Shown here piece after piece: positions 18,961 through 28,122 of a DNA stretch of 64,000 nt; positions within the stretch are counted from its first letter, which is position 1, and every line of letters starts with the position of its first letter. The translations under genes were made by a program, and so were the position numbers. The notes under the pieces were generated by a model, which was not told where the DNA came from, made no database searches, and worked only from the letters and a program-made list of their open reading frames with translations. The DNA comes from Lachnospiraceae bacterium (GTDB lineage Bacteria > Bacillota > Clostridia > Lachnospirales > Lachnospiraceae): the NCBI GenBank assembly GCA_014804355.1, contig JAAUZY010000066.1:1-64000 (forward strand), written 5' to 3'.

Positions 18961-20673
18961 ATGGAGTATATAGTGCTTGCCGGTGCGATTGTGCTGCTGA
19001 TTGCGCTGATTATGGGAAGTGAGTATGTAAGCAGCAGAAAGTTCCGGAAGAATTATCTGGAGAAGATCTATCAGAGTTACGGAACGGTCTCTGACAGGGT
19101 GTATAAAGAAGGAGAGATGGAACACATCAGGATGTACTATCTCAAACATCTCTCGGAGCAGGTGATAGACGACATCACATGGAATGATCTGAATATGGAT
19201 CATATCTATCGCAAGATCAATGTATCCTGCAGTGCGGCGGGAGATGAGTATCTCTATTACAGACTGCGTACACCGATCTATGATGAGATGCAGATGCAGC
19301 ATGAGGAATCACAGATCAGTTTTTTTATGGAGCACGAAGAGGAGCGGCATAAAGCGCAGCGCGCACTCCTTAGTCTGGGTAGAATGGGTAAATACTCGAT
19401 CTACGAATATCTGGAGAATCTGGACACGCTGGGAGAGCGCAGGAATATGAAATATGCGTTGAGCAATCTTCTTCTCGCGGTCAGTGTGGGGATTATGTTT
19501 CTGTCACTTCCGGTCGGTATTGTTGCGCTGCTGGCGGTACTTTGCCATAATTTTGTCGGGTATTTCAAAGAATACAAGCAGATCGAACCCTATATCACCA
19601 GTTTCCGGTATATCAGCAGGTTACTGGATTGCGCGGATCAAATGGGACGGACAAAGATAGATGGAATGGAACGGGAGCAGGAACGTCTGCGGGAGTGCCA
19701 TAAGCAGATGAAGGGATTTATCAGGAATGCATATCTGATCGTTTTTACAGACAAGGGAAACGGTAATCCGTTGGGAGTTGTACTGGACTATGTGCGGATG
19801 ATCTTCTATCTGGATCTGATACAGTTCAACAATGCACTCCGTGCCGTAAGGGGGCATCTGACTGAGATTGATGAAATGATCACGGTGATGGGACAGATCG
19901 AGACAGCGATCGTAATCGGATCGTACAGAAACAGTCTGCGGGGAGAATACTGTATTCCTACGATACACTACGGACATCATGCGGACAGGCATATAGAGAT
20001 AGAGCAGCTCTATCATCCGCTTCTGACTGAACCGGTCAAAAATTCTATCACGGTGTCCGGGGGAGTGCTTCTGACCGGTTCTAATGCTTCGGGTAAGTCC
20101 ACGTTTCTGCGAGCAGTTGCTGTGAACGCGATATTGGCGCAGACGATCCATACTTGTCCGGCTAAGCGGTATGAAGCGCCGGTTCTGCGAATTTATTCCT
20201 CCATGGCGCTGAAAGATGATCTGGTCGGCGGGCAGAGTTATTATATGGTAGAGATTAGATCCATTAAGCGCATTATGGATCAGGTTAAGCTGGCGGAGGC
20301 AGAGCAGTGTCATGTACTCTGCTTTGTGGATGAGGTGCTGCGGGGAACCAATACGGTAGAGCGAATTGCCGCTTCCACGCAGATCATGAAGATGCTGGCA
20401 GCGGATCATGCACTGTGTTTTGCGGCTACCCATGATGTGGAACTGACGAAGTTGCTGGAGCAGGAGTATGACAATTATCATTTTGAAGAGCGCATTGAGG
20501 GGAATGATATTTTCTTCCCCTATAAATTGATGAAAGGACCTGCCACCACAAGAAATGCGATTGCACTTCTTAAGATGCTCGAATATGATGAACAGATTAC
20601 GGCAGAGGCGGAGGCTATGGCAGAGAGATTTCTGACAAGCGGGAACTGGCAGGCGGGAGAAGCAAAAAACTGA
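18961..20673 (+). CDS. Membrane-anchored MutS-like ATPase
   Basis: C-terminal MutS-type ATPase (LLTGSNASGKSTFLRAVAVNAILAQ, VDEVLRGTNTVERIAAS, ATHDVELTKLL) with N-terminal and internal hydrophobic segments; no mismatch-recognition domain evident. Confidence 0.85.
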   Translation: MEYIVLAGAIVLLIALIMGSEYVSSRKFRKNYLEKIYQSYGTVSDRVYKEGEMEHIRMYYLKHLSEQVIDDITWNDLNMDHIYRKINVSCSAAGDEYLYYRLRTPIYDEMQMQHEESQISFFMEHEEERHKAQRALLSLGRMGKYSIYEYLENLDTLGERRNMKYALSNLLLAVSVGIMFLSLPVGIVALLAVLCHNFVGYFKEYKQIEPYITSFRYISRLLDCADQMGRTKIDGMEREQERLRECHKQMKGFIRNAYLIVFTDKGNGNPLGVVLDYVRMIFYLDLIQFNNALRAVRGHLTEIDEMITVMGQIETAIVIGSYRNSLRGEYCIPTIHYGHHADRHIEIEQLYHPLLTEPVKNSITVSGGVLLTGSNASGKSTFLRAVAVNAILAQTIHTCPAKRYEAPVLRIYSSMALKDDLVGGQSYYMVEIRSIKRIMDQVKLAEAEQCHVLCFVDEVLRGTNTVERIAASTQIMKMLAADHALCFAATHDVELTKLLEQEYDNYHFEERIEGNDIFFPYKLMKGPATTRNAIALLKMLEYDEQITAEAEAMAERFLTSGNWQAGEAKN

Positions 20674-20713
20674 TTTCAGAAAAAGAGCATGGGTTTAAGG
20701 AAAGGCTGAATGC

Positions 20714-21184
20714 ATGAAAGTGACGATTTACACGGATGGTGCGGCACGCGGAAATCCGGAAGGACCGGGCGGCTATGGTACTGTTCTGCAATATATTGAT
20801 GGCAAAGGAACACTGCACGAGCGGGAATATTCCGCAGGATATAAGAAAACGACAAACAATCGAATGGAACTGATGGCGGTGATCGTAGGGCTGGAAGCTT
20901 TGACGAAGCCGTGTGAAGTTCTTCTGATATCGGATTCTAAATATGTTACGGATGCCTTTAATCAGCATTGGATCGACGGATGGATCAGGAAGAATTGGAA
21001 GACTGCCGGTAATAAGCCGGTTAAGAATATCGATCTGTGGGAGCGGCTTCTGCGGGCAAAGGAACCCCATCAGGTGACTTTCCAGTGGGTCAAAGGACAT
21101 GACGGTCATCCGGAGAATGAACGTTGTGATAGACTGGCCACGACGGCGGCAGATGGCACAGACTTACTTGACGATGCATTCTAG
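20714..21184 (+). CDS. rnhA: Ribonuclease HI
   Basis: [36 protein letters not shown] and [15 protein letters not shown] motifs. Confidence 0.95.
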   Translation: MKVTIYTDGAARGNPEGPGGYGTVLQYIDGKGTLHEREYSAGYKKTTNNRMELMAVIVGLEALTKPCEVLLISDSKYVTDAFNQHWIDGWIRKNWKTAGNKPVKNIDLWERLLRAKEPHQVTFQWVKGHDGHPENERCDRLATTAADGTDLLDDAF

Positions 21185-21237
21185 TTGGTGGTATTATTAA
21201 CTTCAAAGGAATTTACTTCTAGGAAGGATGAGGACAG

Positions 21238-21423
21238 ATGACAAATTTAATTTTATTTGTAAACGCATTTTTATCTTATCTTTTAGTTTTTGTATTGATC
21301 GTTGCGCTTGTCATTGTGGCGTGTATAATCGGCGTGAAGTGCTGGAAGAGTAAGGAGACAAAAGAAGCTGTGGCTGCTGACTCAGAGCAGGCGGGAACGG
21401 TTGGCGGAAATACGACGGTATAG
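21238..21423 (+). CDS. Small single-TM membrane protein (61 aa)
   Basis: SD AGGAAGG upstream; hydrophobic segment FLSYLLVFVLIVALVIVACIIGVKCW. Confidence 0.65.
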   Translation: MTNLILFVNAFLSYLLVFVLIVALVIVACIIGVKCWKSKETKEAVAADSEQAGTVGGNTTV

Positions 21424-21446
21424 GAACGTAATAGGCAGAGTTGAGA

Positions 21447-21475
21447 AGGGTGTTCATAATCAGAACACCTTTTTA
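21447..21475 (+). terminator. Rho-independent terminator
   Basis: GGTGTTC-ataatca-GAACACC-TTTTT. Confidence 0.85.
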
Positions 21476-21526
21476 CTGTTTCTGCTTTGACATGGAGATA
21501 GATTGTGAGAAAGGCATGGGTATTGG

Positions 21527-22231
21527 ATGAAAAGATATACGACAATACTTTGGGATTTGGATCAGACACTTTTAAATTTTGATCTTTCCATGGATTACGC
21601 CATACGGGCGGTATTCGGGCAGTTCGGGTTGGAAATCAACGATGGGATCGTGGCGCGGTATGATGTCATTAACAGAGGTTATTGGAACAGACTGGAACAG
21701 GGTGAGATCACGAAGGATGAGCTGATCGTGGGCAGATTTCGGACCCTTTTTGATGAACTGGGAATTGACGGTGTTGCACCGGAGGATGTGCAGGAGGTTT
21801 ACCAGAAAGAGCTGGGAAGCGTTTTTTTCTATATGGATGGGGCAAAGGAGCTGGTCACGCAGCTTAGGACAGCAGGGTACAGGCAGTATGTGGTCACCAA
21901 CGGCGTCAATGCGACGCAGGCGAATAAGATGAAGCTGTCCGGATTAAATCAGATCATGGACGGCGTTTTTGTGTCCGAACTGATGGGATATCCCAAACCG
22001 AGAAAGGAATACTTCGATGCATGTTTTGCATTATTACCGGGTGTGAGGCGGGAAGCGTGCATTCTGGTAGGTGATTCACTGACCAGTGACATGCGGGGAG
22101 CCAATAACGCTGGGATTGCTGCTTGTTGGTTTAACCCCGAGGGTAAAGCAAAGGACGTGGATGTGCACACGGACTATGAGATACATCGGCTGGCTGAATT
22201 GCTGCCGATACTCGGATGGGAGTGTGAGTGA
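21527..22231 (+). CDS. YjjG-family HAD noncanonical pyrimidine nucleotidase
   Basis: ILWDLDQTLLNFD, VVTNGVNATQANKMKLSGL and VGDSLTSDMRGANNAGI HAD motifs. Confidence 0.92.
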   Translation: MKRYTTILWDLDQTLLNFDLSMDYAIRAVFGQFGLEINDGIVARYDVINRGYWNRLEQGEITKDELIVGRFRTLFDELGIDGVAPEDVQEVYQKELGSVFFYMDGAKELVTQLRTAGYRQYVVTNGVNATQANKMKLSGLNQIMDGVFVSELMGYPKPRKEYFDACFALLPGVRREACILVGDSLTSDMRGANNAGIAACWFNPEGKAKDVDVHTDYEIHRLAELLPILGWECE

Positions 22232-23232
22232 TGCCAAAGTCACCGAATCAGAAACTGAAATTATTATATCTGGTCAAAATACTGACGGAGCAGACTGATG
22301 AAGAGCATTGCCTGAGCGCGCAGGCATTGATTGAAGCCTTGGGGAGTTACGGTATCAAGGCAGAACGTAAGAGTATCTATGACGATATCGCACAACTGCT
22401 TGATTTCGGATATGATATAGTGTTAGTCAAGGCGAAGACCGGCGGCGGATATTATCTGGCTGGAAGGGATTTTGAACTGGCAGAACTAAAGCTTCTTGTG
22501 GAGACTGTACAGGCTTCCAGATTCCTGACACAGAAGAAATCCAGAGAATTGATCTCTAAGATCGAGAAGCTTGCCTCGAAAGCGGAGGCTGGGCAGCTTC
22601 AGAGACAGGTTTATGTAGCCAATCGTATCAAAACGGCCAATGAGAGTATCTATTACATAGTGGATGATATTCATCGGGCAGTCCAGAATAATGAGCAGAT
22701 TACGTTTCAATATTTGGAATGGAATCTGGAAAAAGAACTGGTGCCCCGCAAGGACGGCAAGAATTATCGTGTGAGCCCGTGGGCGCTGACATGTAAGGAT
22801 GAGAATTATTATATGATTGCCCATGACAGTGAAAGCGATTCGATTAAGCATTTCCGTGTGGATAAGATGGGACAGATCAAAGTTCTGACGGGTGTGCCGC
22901 GTGAGGGCGCGGAGCTGTTTGAGCGGTTCGACATTGCAGCATATGCGAATAAGACTTTCGGTATGTTCGGCGGCAGGGAAGAAGTCGTTACGCTTATTTT
23001 TGAAAATCGGTTCATCGGAGTTGTTTTGGACCGTTTCGGGAAAGAAGTACCCATTCGCAAACGGGATGACGAACACTTCTCGGTAAGAGTGCAGGTGGCG
23101 CTAAGCGGACAGTTCTATGGCTGGCTGACAGGTCTGGGCGTTGGTGCCAAGATCATTGCCCCGGTCGGAGTCCTGGAGGAATACAAAGACTACCTAAATG
23201 GGGTTTATATGCAATATACACGTAAGCAATGA
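22228..23232 (+). CDS. WYL-domain transcriptional regulator
   Basis: N-terminal HTH, WYL-type region (SPWALTCKDENYYMIAHDSESDSIKHFRVDKM); start overlaps the previous stop. Confidence 0.9.
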   Translation: MMPKSPNQKLKLLYLVKILTEQTDEEHCLSAQALIEALGSYGIKAERKSIYDDIAQLLDFGYDIVLVKAKTGGGYYLAGRDFELAELKLLVETVQASRFLTQKKSRELISKIEKLASKAEAGQLQRQVYVANRIKTANESIYYIVDDIHRAVQNNEQITFQYLEWNLEKELVPRKDGKNYRVSPWALTCKDENYYMIAHDSESDSIKHFRVDKMGQIKVLTGVPREGAELFERFDIAAYANKTFGMFGGREEVVTLIFENRFIGVVLDRFGKEVPIRKRDDEHFSVRVQVALSGQFYGWLTGLGVGAKIIAPVGVLEEYKDYLNGVYMQYTRKQ

Positions 23233-23239
23233 GCAGTGC

Positions 23240-23296
23240 CACTCCGTAAACAGACAAAATGGCAGCTCGCTGACAGTTTTGTCTGCTTACGGAGTG
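23240..23296. repeat. Long intergenic inverted repeat
   Basis: CACTCCGTAAACAGACAAAA ... TTTTGTCTGCTTACGGAGTG, 19/20 arm identity, with additional CAGC/GCTG pairing inside. Confidence 0.9.
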
Positions 23297-23341
23297 ATAG
23301 GGCGAAGCCCGTGAGCGAGATGAAGCAAAGCGGAATCGAGC

Positions 23342-23425
23342 GTGCACTGCGGGGTAGAATTCCCCAGCGCGCACTGCGGGGTCAAATCGAGCCCGCACTG
23401 CGGAGTAGAATTCCCCGGCGCGGGA
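23342..23425 (+). repeat. Short GC-rich tandem repeat upstream of the aminotransferase
   Basis: GCACTGCGGGGT (or GCACTGCGGAGT) at 23344, 23371 and 23395, with GTAGAATTCCCC in two copies. Confidence 0.85.
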
Positions 23426-23451
23426 TACAGCAACACAGAAAGGAAAAAGAC

Positions 23452-24636
23452 ATGAGTATACAATTTGCAGACCGCATGAAAGATTATGAGGCGGGCATAT
23501 TTCAGGTTTTAAACGACAAGAAAGCGGAGGCGGAAAAACAGGGTAAAAAAATCTATAACCTTTCCGTAGGTACACCGGATTTTCCGCCCGCGGAGCATGT
23601 GATGCAGGCGTTGATTGAGGCAGCGAAGAAACCGGAGAATTACAAGTATGCGCTGATTGACATACCGGAGCTGATTGAGGCCGTTCAGAAGCGGTATCAG
23701 GAGCGTTATGATGTGAATCTTGAGAAGGATGAGATCATGTCAGTGTATGGTTCTCAGGAGGGAATCTCTCATATCTGTCTGACTCTCTGCAATGCAGGGG
23801 ATGTGGTGCTGGTGCCGAATCCGGGATATCCTATTTTCGGGATCGGTCCGTCTTTAGCAGGTGCGGAAGTGGTGACTTATGACCTGACGGAAGAGAATCA
23901 TTATCTGCCTGACTTGGAGAGCATGGATGAGAAACTGCTTGCACGTGCCAAATGCATGATTGTTTCCTATCCGCTTAATCCGGTATGTAAGACAGCGCCG
24001 GATACGTTCTATGAGAGATTAATCCCATGGGCAATTGAACATAATATTGTCATTATTCATGATAACGCTTATTCTGATATTATCTATGACGGCAGAGTAG
24101 GCAAATCGATTCTGCGGATCCCCGAAGCGAAGAAGATTGCGGTGGAATTTTATTCTCTTTCCAAGTCATATAACTACACCGGAGCCAGAATGAGCTTTTT
24201 GACGGGGAATAAAGAGATCGTGGCTAATTTCAAACGCCTTCGGTCCCAGATTGATTATGGTACGTATCTGCCGGTACAATACGGTGCGGTGGCTGCGCTT
24301 ACAGGATCGGATGACATGGTGAAGGAGCAGTGCGCGGAATATCAGCGGCGCAGGGATGCTCTCTGCGGAGGTCTGCGAAAGATCGGGTGGCAGATGGAAG
24401 ACAGTGAAGGCACAATGTTTGCCTGGGCGAAGATTCCGGAGGGCTATATAGATGACGTGGAGTTTGTCATGGAATTGGTGGAGAAGACGGGTGTGCTGTG
24501 TACACCGGGAAGCAGTTTCGGATCGCTGGGCAGCGGACATGTACGGTTTGCCCTGACGATGCCTGTGGAGATCATTCAGGAGGCAGTCGAGGCGATTGCG
24601 GGTTCCGGCATGATAAAGGTTTCCAAAAGTCAATAG
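23452..24636 (+). CDS. Pyridoxal-phosphate class I/II aminotransferase
   Basis: NLSVGTPDFPPAEHVMQALIEA, NPGYPIFGIGPSLAGAEVV, HDNAYSDIIYDG and SLSKSYNYTGARMSFLTGN motifs. Start MSIQFADRMK with AGAAAGGAAAAAGAC upstream. Confidence 0.93.
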   Translation: MSIQFADRMKDYEAGIFQVLNDKKAEAEKQGKKIYNLSVGTPDFPPAEHVMQALIEAAKKPENYKYALIDIPELIEAVQKRYQERYDVNLEKDEIMSVYGSQEGISHICLTLCNAGDVVLVPNPGYPIFGIGPSLAGAEVVTYDLTEENHYLPDLESMDEKLLARAKCMIVSYPLNPVCKTAPDTFYERLIPWAIEHNIVIIHDNAYSDIIYDGRVGKSILRIPEAKKIAVEFYSLSKSYNYTGARMSFLTGNKEIVANFKRLRSQIDYGTYLPVQYGAVAALTGSDDMVKEQCAEYQRRRDALCGGLRKIGWQMEDSEGTMFAWAKIPEGYIDDVEFVMELVEKTGVLCTPGSSFGSLGSGHVRFALTMPVEIIQEAVEAIAGSGMIKVSKSQ

Positions 24637-24670
24637 ATTTTTAATAAAAAATGGATATCGTGTAAAGTTT

Positions 24671-24704
24671 GGGATATGTCACAAAAAGGCATATCCCTTT
24701 TTGT
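24671..24704 (+). terminator. Rho-independent terminator after the aminotransferase
   Basis: GGGATATG-tcacaaaaagg-CATATCCC-TTTTT. Confidence 0.88.
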
Positions 24705-24764
24705 TAGTTTTTAATCAGAAGAGTCATTGACATAAGATGCTTCTTATCTTATACTTAATCTAAA

Positions 24765-24810
24765 CCACAAAATATAGTGATTTTATGTCAACCGTTACTA
24801 TATTTTGTAG
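24765..24810. promoter_or_regulatory. Paired NrdR-box-like operators upstream of nrdD
   Basis: CCACAAAATATAGTGA (24765-24780) and TTACTATATTTTGTAG (24795-24810), 30 bp apart. Confidence 0.7.
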
Positions 24811-24880
24811 ATTTTTTGTGAGATGCAATCTGAGAAATACGGCAATACCATTTATACGAAACACCACGGAGGGGAAATGA

Positions 24881-27070
24881 ATGAGCAGTAAGTTTGGGTC
24901 GGACAATACAGTTGACGAGAATTTCGGACTGGAATATAAACCGGACAAGGGCGTAAAAGTAATCAAGAAAGACGGCAGTCTGGAAAATTTCAATGTCCAG
25001 AAGGTGATCGATGCCGTAGGCAAGAGTGCATATCGTGCCCTGACGAAGTTCACGGATGAAGAGAAACGTCATATATGCCAGACAGTGATAGATAAGGTAA
25101 ATGAGCTGGGTGAACAGGAGATTCCGATTCAAATCATGCACAATATAGTAGAGAGTGCACTGGAGGATGTCAAGCCGATCGTTGCCAAGAGCTATCGGGA
25201 TTATCGTAATTACAAACAGGATTTTGTGCGGATGATGGACGATGTATATAAGAAGAGTCAGTCCATCATGTATATCGGGGATAAAGAGAATGCTAATACG
25301 GACAGCGCTTTGGTATCCACGAAGAGAAGCCTGATCTTTAATCAGTTTAATAAAGAATTATATCAGAAGTTTTTCATGACCACGGAAGAGATTCAGGCGT
25401 GTCGTGACGGTTATCTGTATGTCCATGATATGTCGGCCAGAAGAGATACGATGAACTGCTGTCTTTTTAATGTGGCGGAGGTCTTAAGCGGCGGATTTGA
25501 GATGGGTAATATCTGGTATAACGAGCCGAAGACGTTAGATGTGGCATTCGACGTGATCGGTGATATTGTACTTAGCGCTGCCAGTCAGCAGTACGGCGGA
25601 TTTACCGTACCGGAGGTGGATAAGATCTTAGAGCCCTATGCGGAGAAGTCTTATAAACGCAATGTGGAGAAATATACGAAGCTGGGAGTGGACGGAGAAA
25701 CTGCCGAAGCACAGGCATTGGCGGATGTCAAGAAAGAGTTTGAACAGGGCTTCCAGGGATGGGAGTACAAGTTTAATACGGTAGCCAGCAGCCGCGGAGA
25801 TTATCCTTTTATCACCGTAACGGCAGGGATCGGTACCGGGAGATTTGCGAAGCTGGCAACCATCACCATGCTCAATGTGCGCCGGAAGGGACAGGGCAAG
25901 AAAGAATGCAAGAAACCGGTACTTTTCCCGAAGATCGTATTCTTATATGACGAGAATCTGCACGGACCGGGCAAAGAGCTGGAAGATGTATTTGAAGCGG
26001 GCGTGGAGTGCTCTGCCAAGACGATGTATCCGGACTGGCTGAGCCTGACCGGCAAAGGATATATTGCAAGTATGTATAAGCAGTATGGCAAGGTGATCTC
26101 CCCTATGGGCTGCCGTGCGTTCCTGTCTCCGTGGTATGAGAGGGGCGGCATGCATCCGGCGGACGAGTCAGATTCCCCTGTATTTGTAGGTAGATTTAAT
26201 ATAGGTGTTGTTTCGCTGCATCTGCCTATGATTCTGGCGAAATCCCGTCAGGAGAATAAAGATTTTTATGAGGTGCTGGATTATTATCTGAATCTGATCA
26301 GACAGCTTCATATAAGAACTTATGCGTATCTGGGGGAAATGCGTGCTTCTACGAATCCGCTTGCTTACTGTGAGGGTGGGTTCTTAGGCGGACATTTGCA
26401 GCTTCACGATAAGATCAAACCGATTTTGAAGACGGCAACTGCCAGTTTCGGAATTACTGCTTTTAATGAACTACAGGAGTTATATAACGGCAAATCTCTT
26501 GTGGAAGACGGAAGCTTTGCGCTTGAGGTGTTGGAACATATTAATAATAAAATAACGGAATATAAAGAGGAAGACGGAAACCTCTATGCAATTTACGGTA
26601 CACCGGCTGAGAATCTTTGCGGTTTACAAGTGAAGCAGTTTCGGGCAAAATATGGCATTGTTGAAGGTGTGTCCGATAAAGAATATGTATCCAACAGCTT
26701 TCATTGTCATGTGACGGAGGACATTACCCCGATAGAGAAGCAGGATCTGGAATACCGCTTCTGGGAACTGGCTAACGGCGGTAAAATACAATATGTGAAA
26801 TATCCTATTGATTATAACATGGATGCGATCAAGACATTGATTCGTCGGGCCATGGAGATGGGATTCTATGAGGGTGTCAATTTATCATTAGCCTACTGCG
26901 ACGACTGTGGACACCAGGAACTTGAGATGGATGTGTGCCCTGTGTGCGGCAGCCGCAATCTGACTAAGATCGATCGTATGAACGGTTATCTGGCGTATTC
27001 CCGTGTGCACGGAGATACCAGATTAAGTGATGCGAAGATGGCAGAGATCGCAGAAAGGAAAAGTATGTAA
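24881..27070 (+). CDS. nrdD: Anaerobic ribonucleoside-triphosphate reductase
   Basis: N-terminal ATP-cone (VIKKDGSLENFNVQKVIDAVGKSA), class III body, C-terminal CDDCG...CPVCGS zinc site and glycyl radical-like RMNGYLA. Confidence 0.96.
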   Translation: MSSKFGSDNTVDENFGLEYKPDKGVKVIKKDGSLENFNVQKVIDAVGKSAYRALTKFTDEEKRHICQTVIDKVNELGEQEIPIQIMHNIVESALEDVKPIVAKSYRDYRNYKQDFVRMMDDVYKKSQSIMYIGDKENANTDSALVSTKRSLIFNQFNKELYQKFFMTTEEIQACRDGYLYVHDMSARRDTMNCCLFNVAEVLSGGFEMGNIWYNEPKTLDVAFDVIGDIVLSAASQQYGGFTVPEVDKILEPYAEKSYKRNVEKYTKLGVDGETAEAQALADVKKEFEQGFQGWEYKFNTVASSRGDYPFITVTAGIGTGRFAKLATITMLNVRRKGQGKKECKKPVLFPKIVFLYDENLHGPGKELEDVFEAGVECSAKTMYPDWLSLTGKGYIASMYKQYGKVISPMGCRAFLSPWYERGGMHPADESDSPVFVGRFNIGVVSLHLPMILAKSRQENKDFYEVLDYYLNLIRQLHIRTYAYLGEMRASTNPLAYCEGGFLGGHLQLHDKIKPILKTATASFGITAFNELQELYNGKSLVEDGSFALEVLEHINNKITEYKEEDGNLYAIYGTPAENLCGLQVKQFRAKYGIVEGVSDKEYVSNSFHCHVTEDITPIEKQDLEYRFWELANGGKIQYVKYPIDYNMDAIKTLIRRAMEMGFYEGVNLSLAYCDDCGHQELEMDVCPVCGSRNLTKIDRMNGYLAYSRVHGDTRLSDAKMAEIAERKSM

Positions 27071-27573
27071 TGAGATATCACAATATAACTAAAGATGATA
27101 TGTTAAATGGGGACGGTCTGCGTGTAGTGCTCTGGGTTGCCGGCTGTACGCATTGTTGTAAAGAGTGCCATAATCCCATTACATGGGATCCTGACGGCGG
27201 CATTCTATTTGATGAAAAAGCAAAGAAAGAGATTTTCGATCAGCTGGATAAACCTTATATCAGCGGAATTACTTTTTCAGGCGGAGATCCGCTGCATTCG
27301 GCGAACCGGTTGGACGTAAGAGAACTGATGGAAGAAATCAGGCAGAAGTATCCGAATAAAACGATATGGCTTTATACGGGAGATACATGGGAGGATATTT
27401 TGCATTATCCCATGATGAAATATGTAGATGTTCTGGTGGATGGGGAGTTTAAGATTGACTTGAAAGATACCAAATTGCGTTGGAAAGGAAGCAGCAATCA
27501 GCGGGTGATTGACGTACAGGAGAGCCTGCGCCAGACGGATCCTGCGACACCGGTATTGCACTGTATTGATTAA
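27070..27573 (+). CDS. nrdG: Anaerobic ribonucleotide reductase activating protein
   Basis: GLRVVLWVAGCTHCCKECHNPITWD and ITFSGGDPLHSAN radical-SAM motifs; coupled to nrdD. Confidence 0.95.
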   Translation: MRYHNITKDDMLNGDGLRVVLWVAGCTHCCKECHNPITWDPDGGILFDEKAKKEIFDQLDKPYISGITFSGGDPLHSANRLDVRELMEEIRQKYPNKTIWLYTGDTWEDILHYPMMKYVDVLVDGEFKIDLKDTKLRWKGSSNQRVIDVQESLRQTDPATPVLHCID

Positions 27574-28029
27574 TTGCAGAGAGAGGAACAGAGATTGGAA
27601 ACGATCAAGATAAAGTACTTTACGGATAAGATAGAAAAACTGACTTACATTGACGGTAAATCCGACTGGATCGATCTGCGTGCGGCGGAGGATGTGAATC
27701 TGAAAGCAGGCGAATTTAAACTGATCCCGTTAGGGGTTGCCATGGAATTACCGGCAGGATATGAGGCGCATGTGGTGCCCAGAAGTTCTACATTCAAGAA
27801 TTTCGGCATTATACAGACGAATCATCAGGGTGTGATAGACGGCTCGTACTGCGGTGATAATGACCAATGGTTTATGCCGGTATATGCGGTGCGGGATACG
27901 CAGATCCATGTAAACGACAGGATATGCCAGTTTCGCATTATGGAAAATCAGCCAAAGATTGTTTTCAATGAGGTTGCGCAGCTGAATCATGATGACCGCA
28001 GCGGACACGGCAGCACAGGTAAGCAATAA
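27574..28029 (+). CDS. dut: dUTP diphosphatase
   Basis: [42 protein letters not shown] and [10 protein letters not shown] motifs. Start may be a TTG at 27595. Confidence 0.9.
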   Translation: MQREEQRLETIKIKYFTDKIEKLTYIDGKSDWIDLRAAEDVNLKAGEFKLIPLGVAMELPAGYEAHVVPRSSTFKNFGIIQTNHQGVIDGSYCGDNDQWFMPVYAVRDTQIHVNDRICQFRIMENQPKIVFNEVAQLNHDDRSGHGSTGKQ

Positions 28030-28060
28030 TCTTGTTAAAAATACTGATAAGGTGCATAAG

Positions 28061-28118
28061 AAAACTCCTTTCAAGACATACTATGGAAAACGATGGTACA
28101 GTCTTGGAAGGAGTTTTT
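28061..28118 (+). terminator. Terminator-like hairpin whose 3' arm carries the SD of the following spore gene
   Basis: AAAACTCCTTTCAAGAC-23 nt-GTCTTGGAAGGAGTTTTT, 17-bp stem with one T:G pair, ending in a T-run. Confidence 0.75.
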
Positions 28119-28122
28119 AACA

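Noticed and set aside
19621-20481. Long antisense ORF (286 aa, minus strand) opposite the MutS-like gene
   Set aside because: Composition is typical of reverse-complement shadow translation (His/Arg/Leu-rich), no SD or recognisable domain; same reasoning for other antisense ORFs such as 40597..41517 and 22486..23076.
21238-21423. Functional assignment for the 61-aa membrane protein
   Set aside because: Only one hydrophobic segment; no motif supports any specific function.
23236-23451. N-terminal extension of the aminotransferase ORF
   Set aside because: Encoded by non-coding repeats; a good SD and start exist at 23452 at the normal aminotransferase N-terminus.
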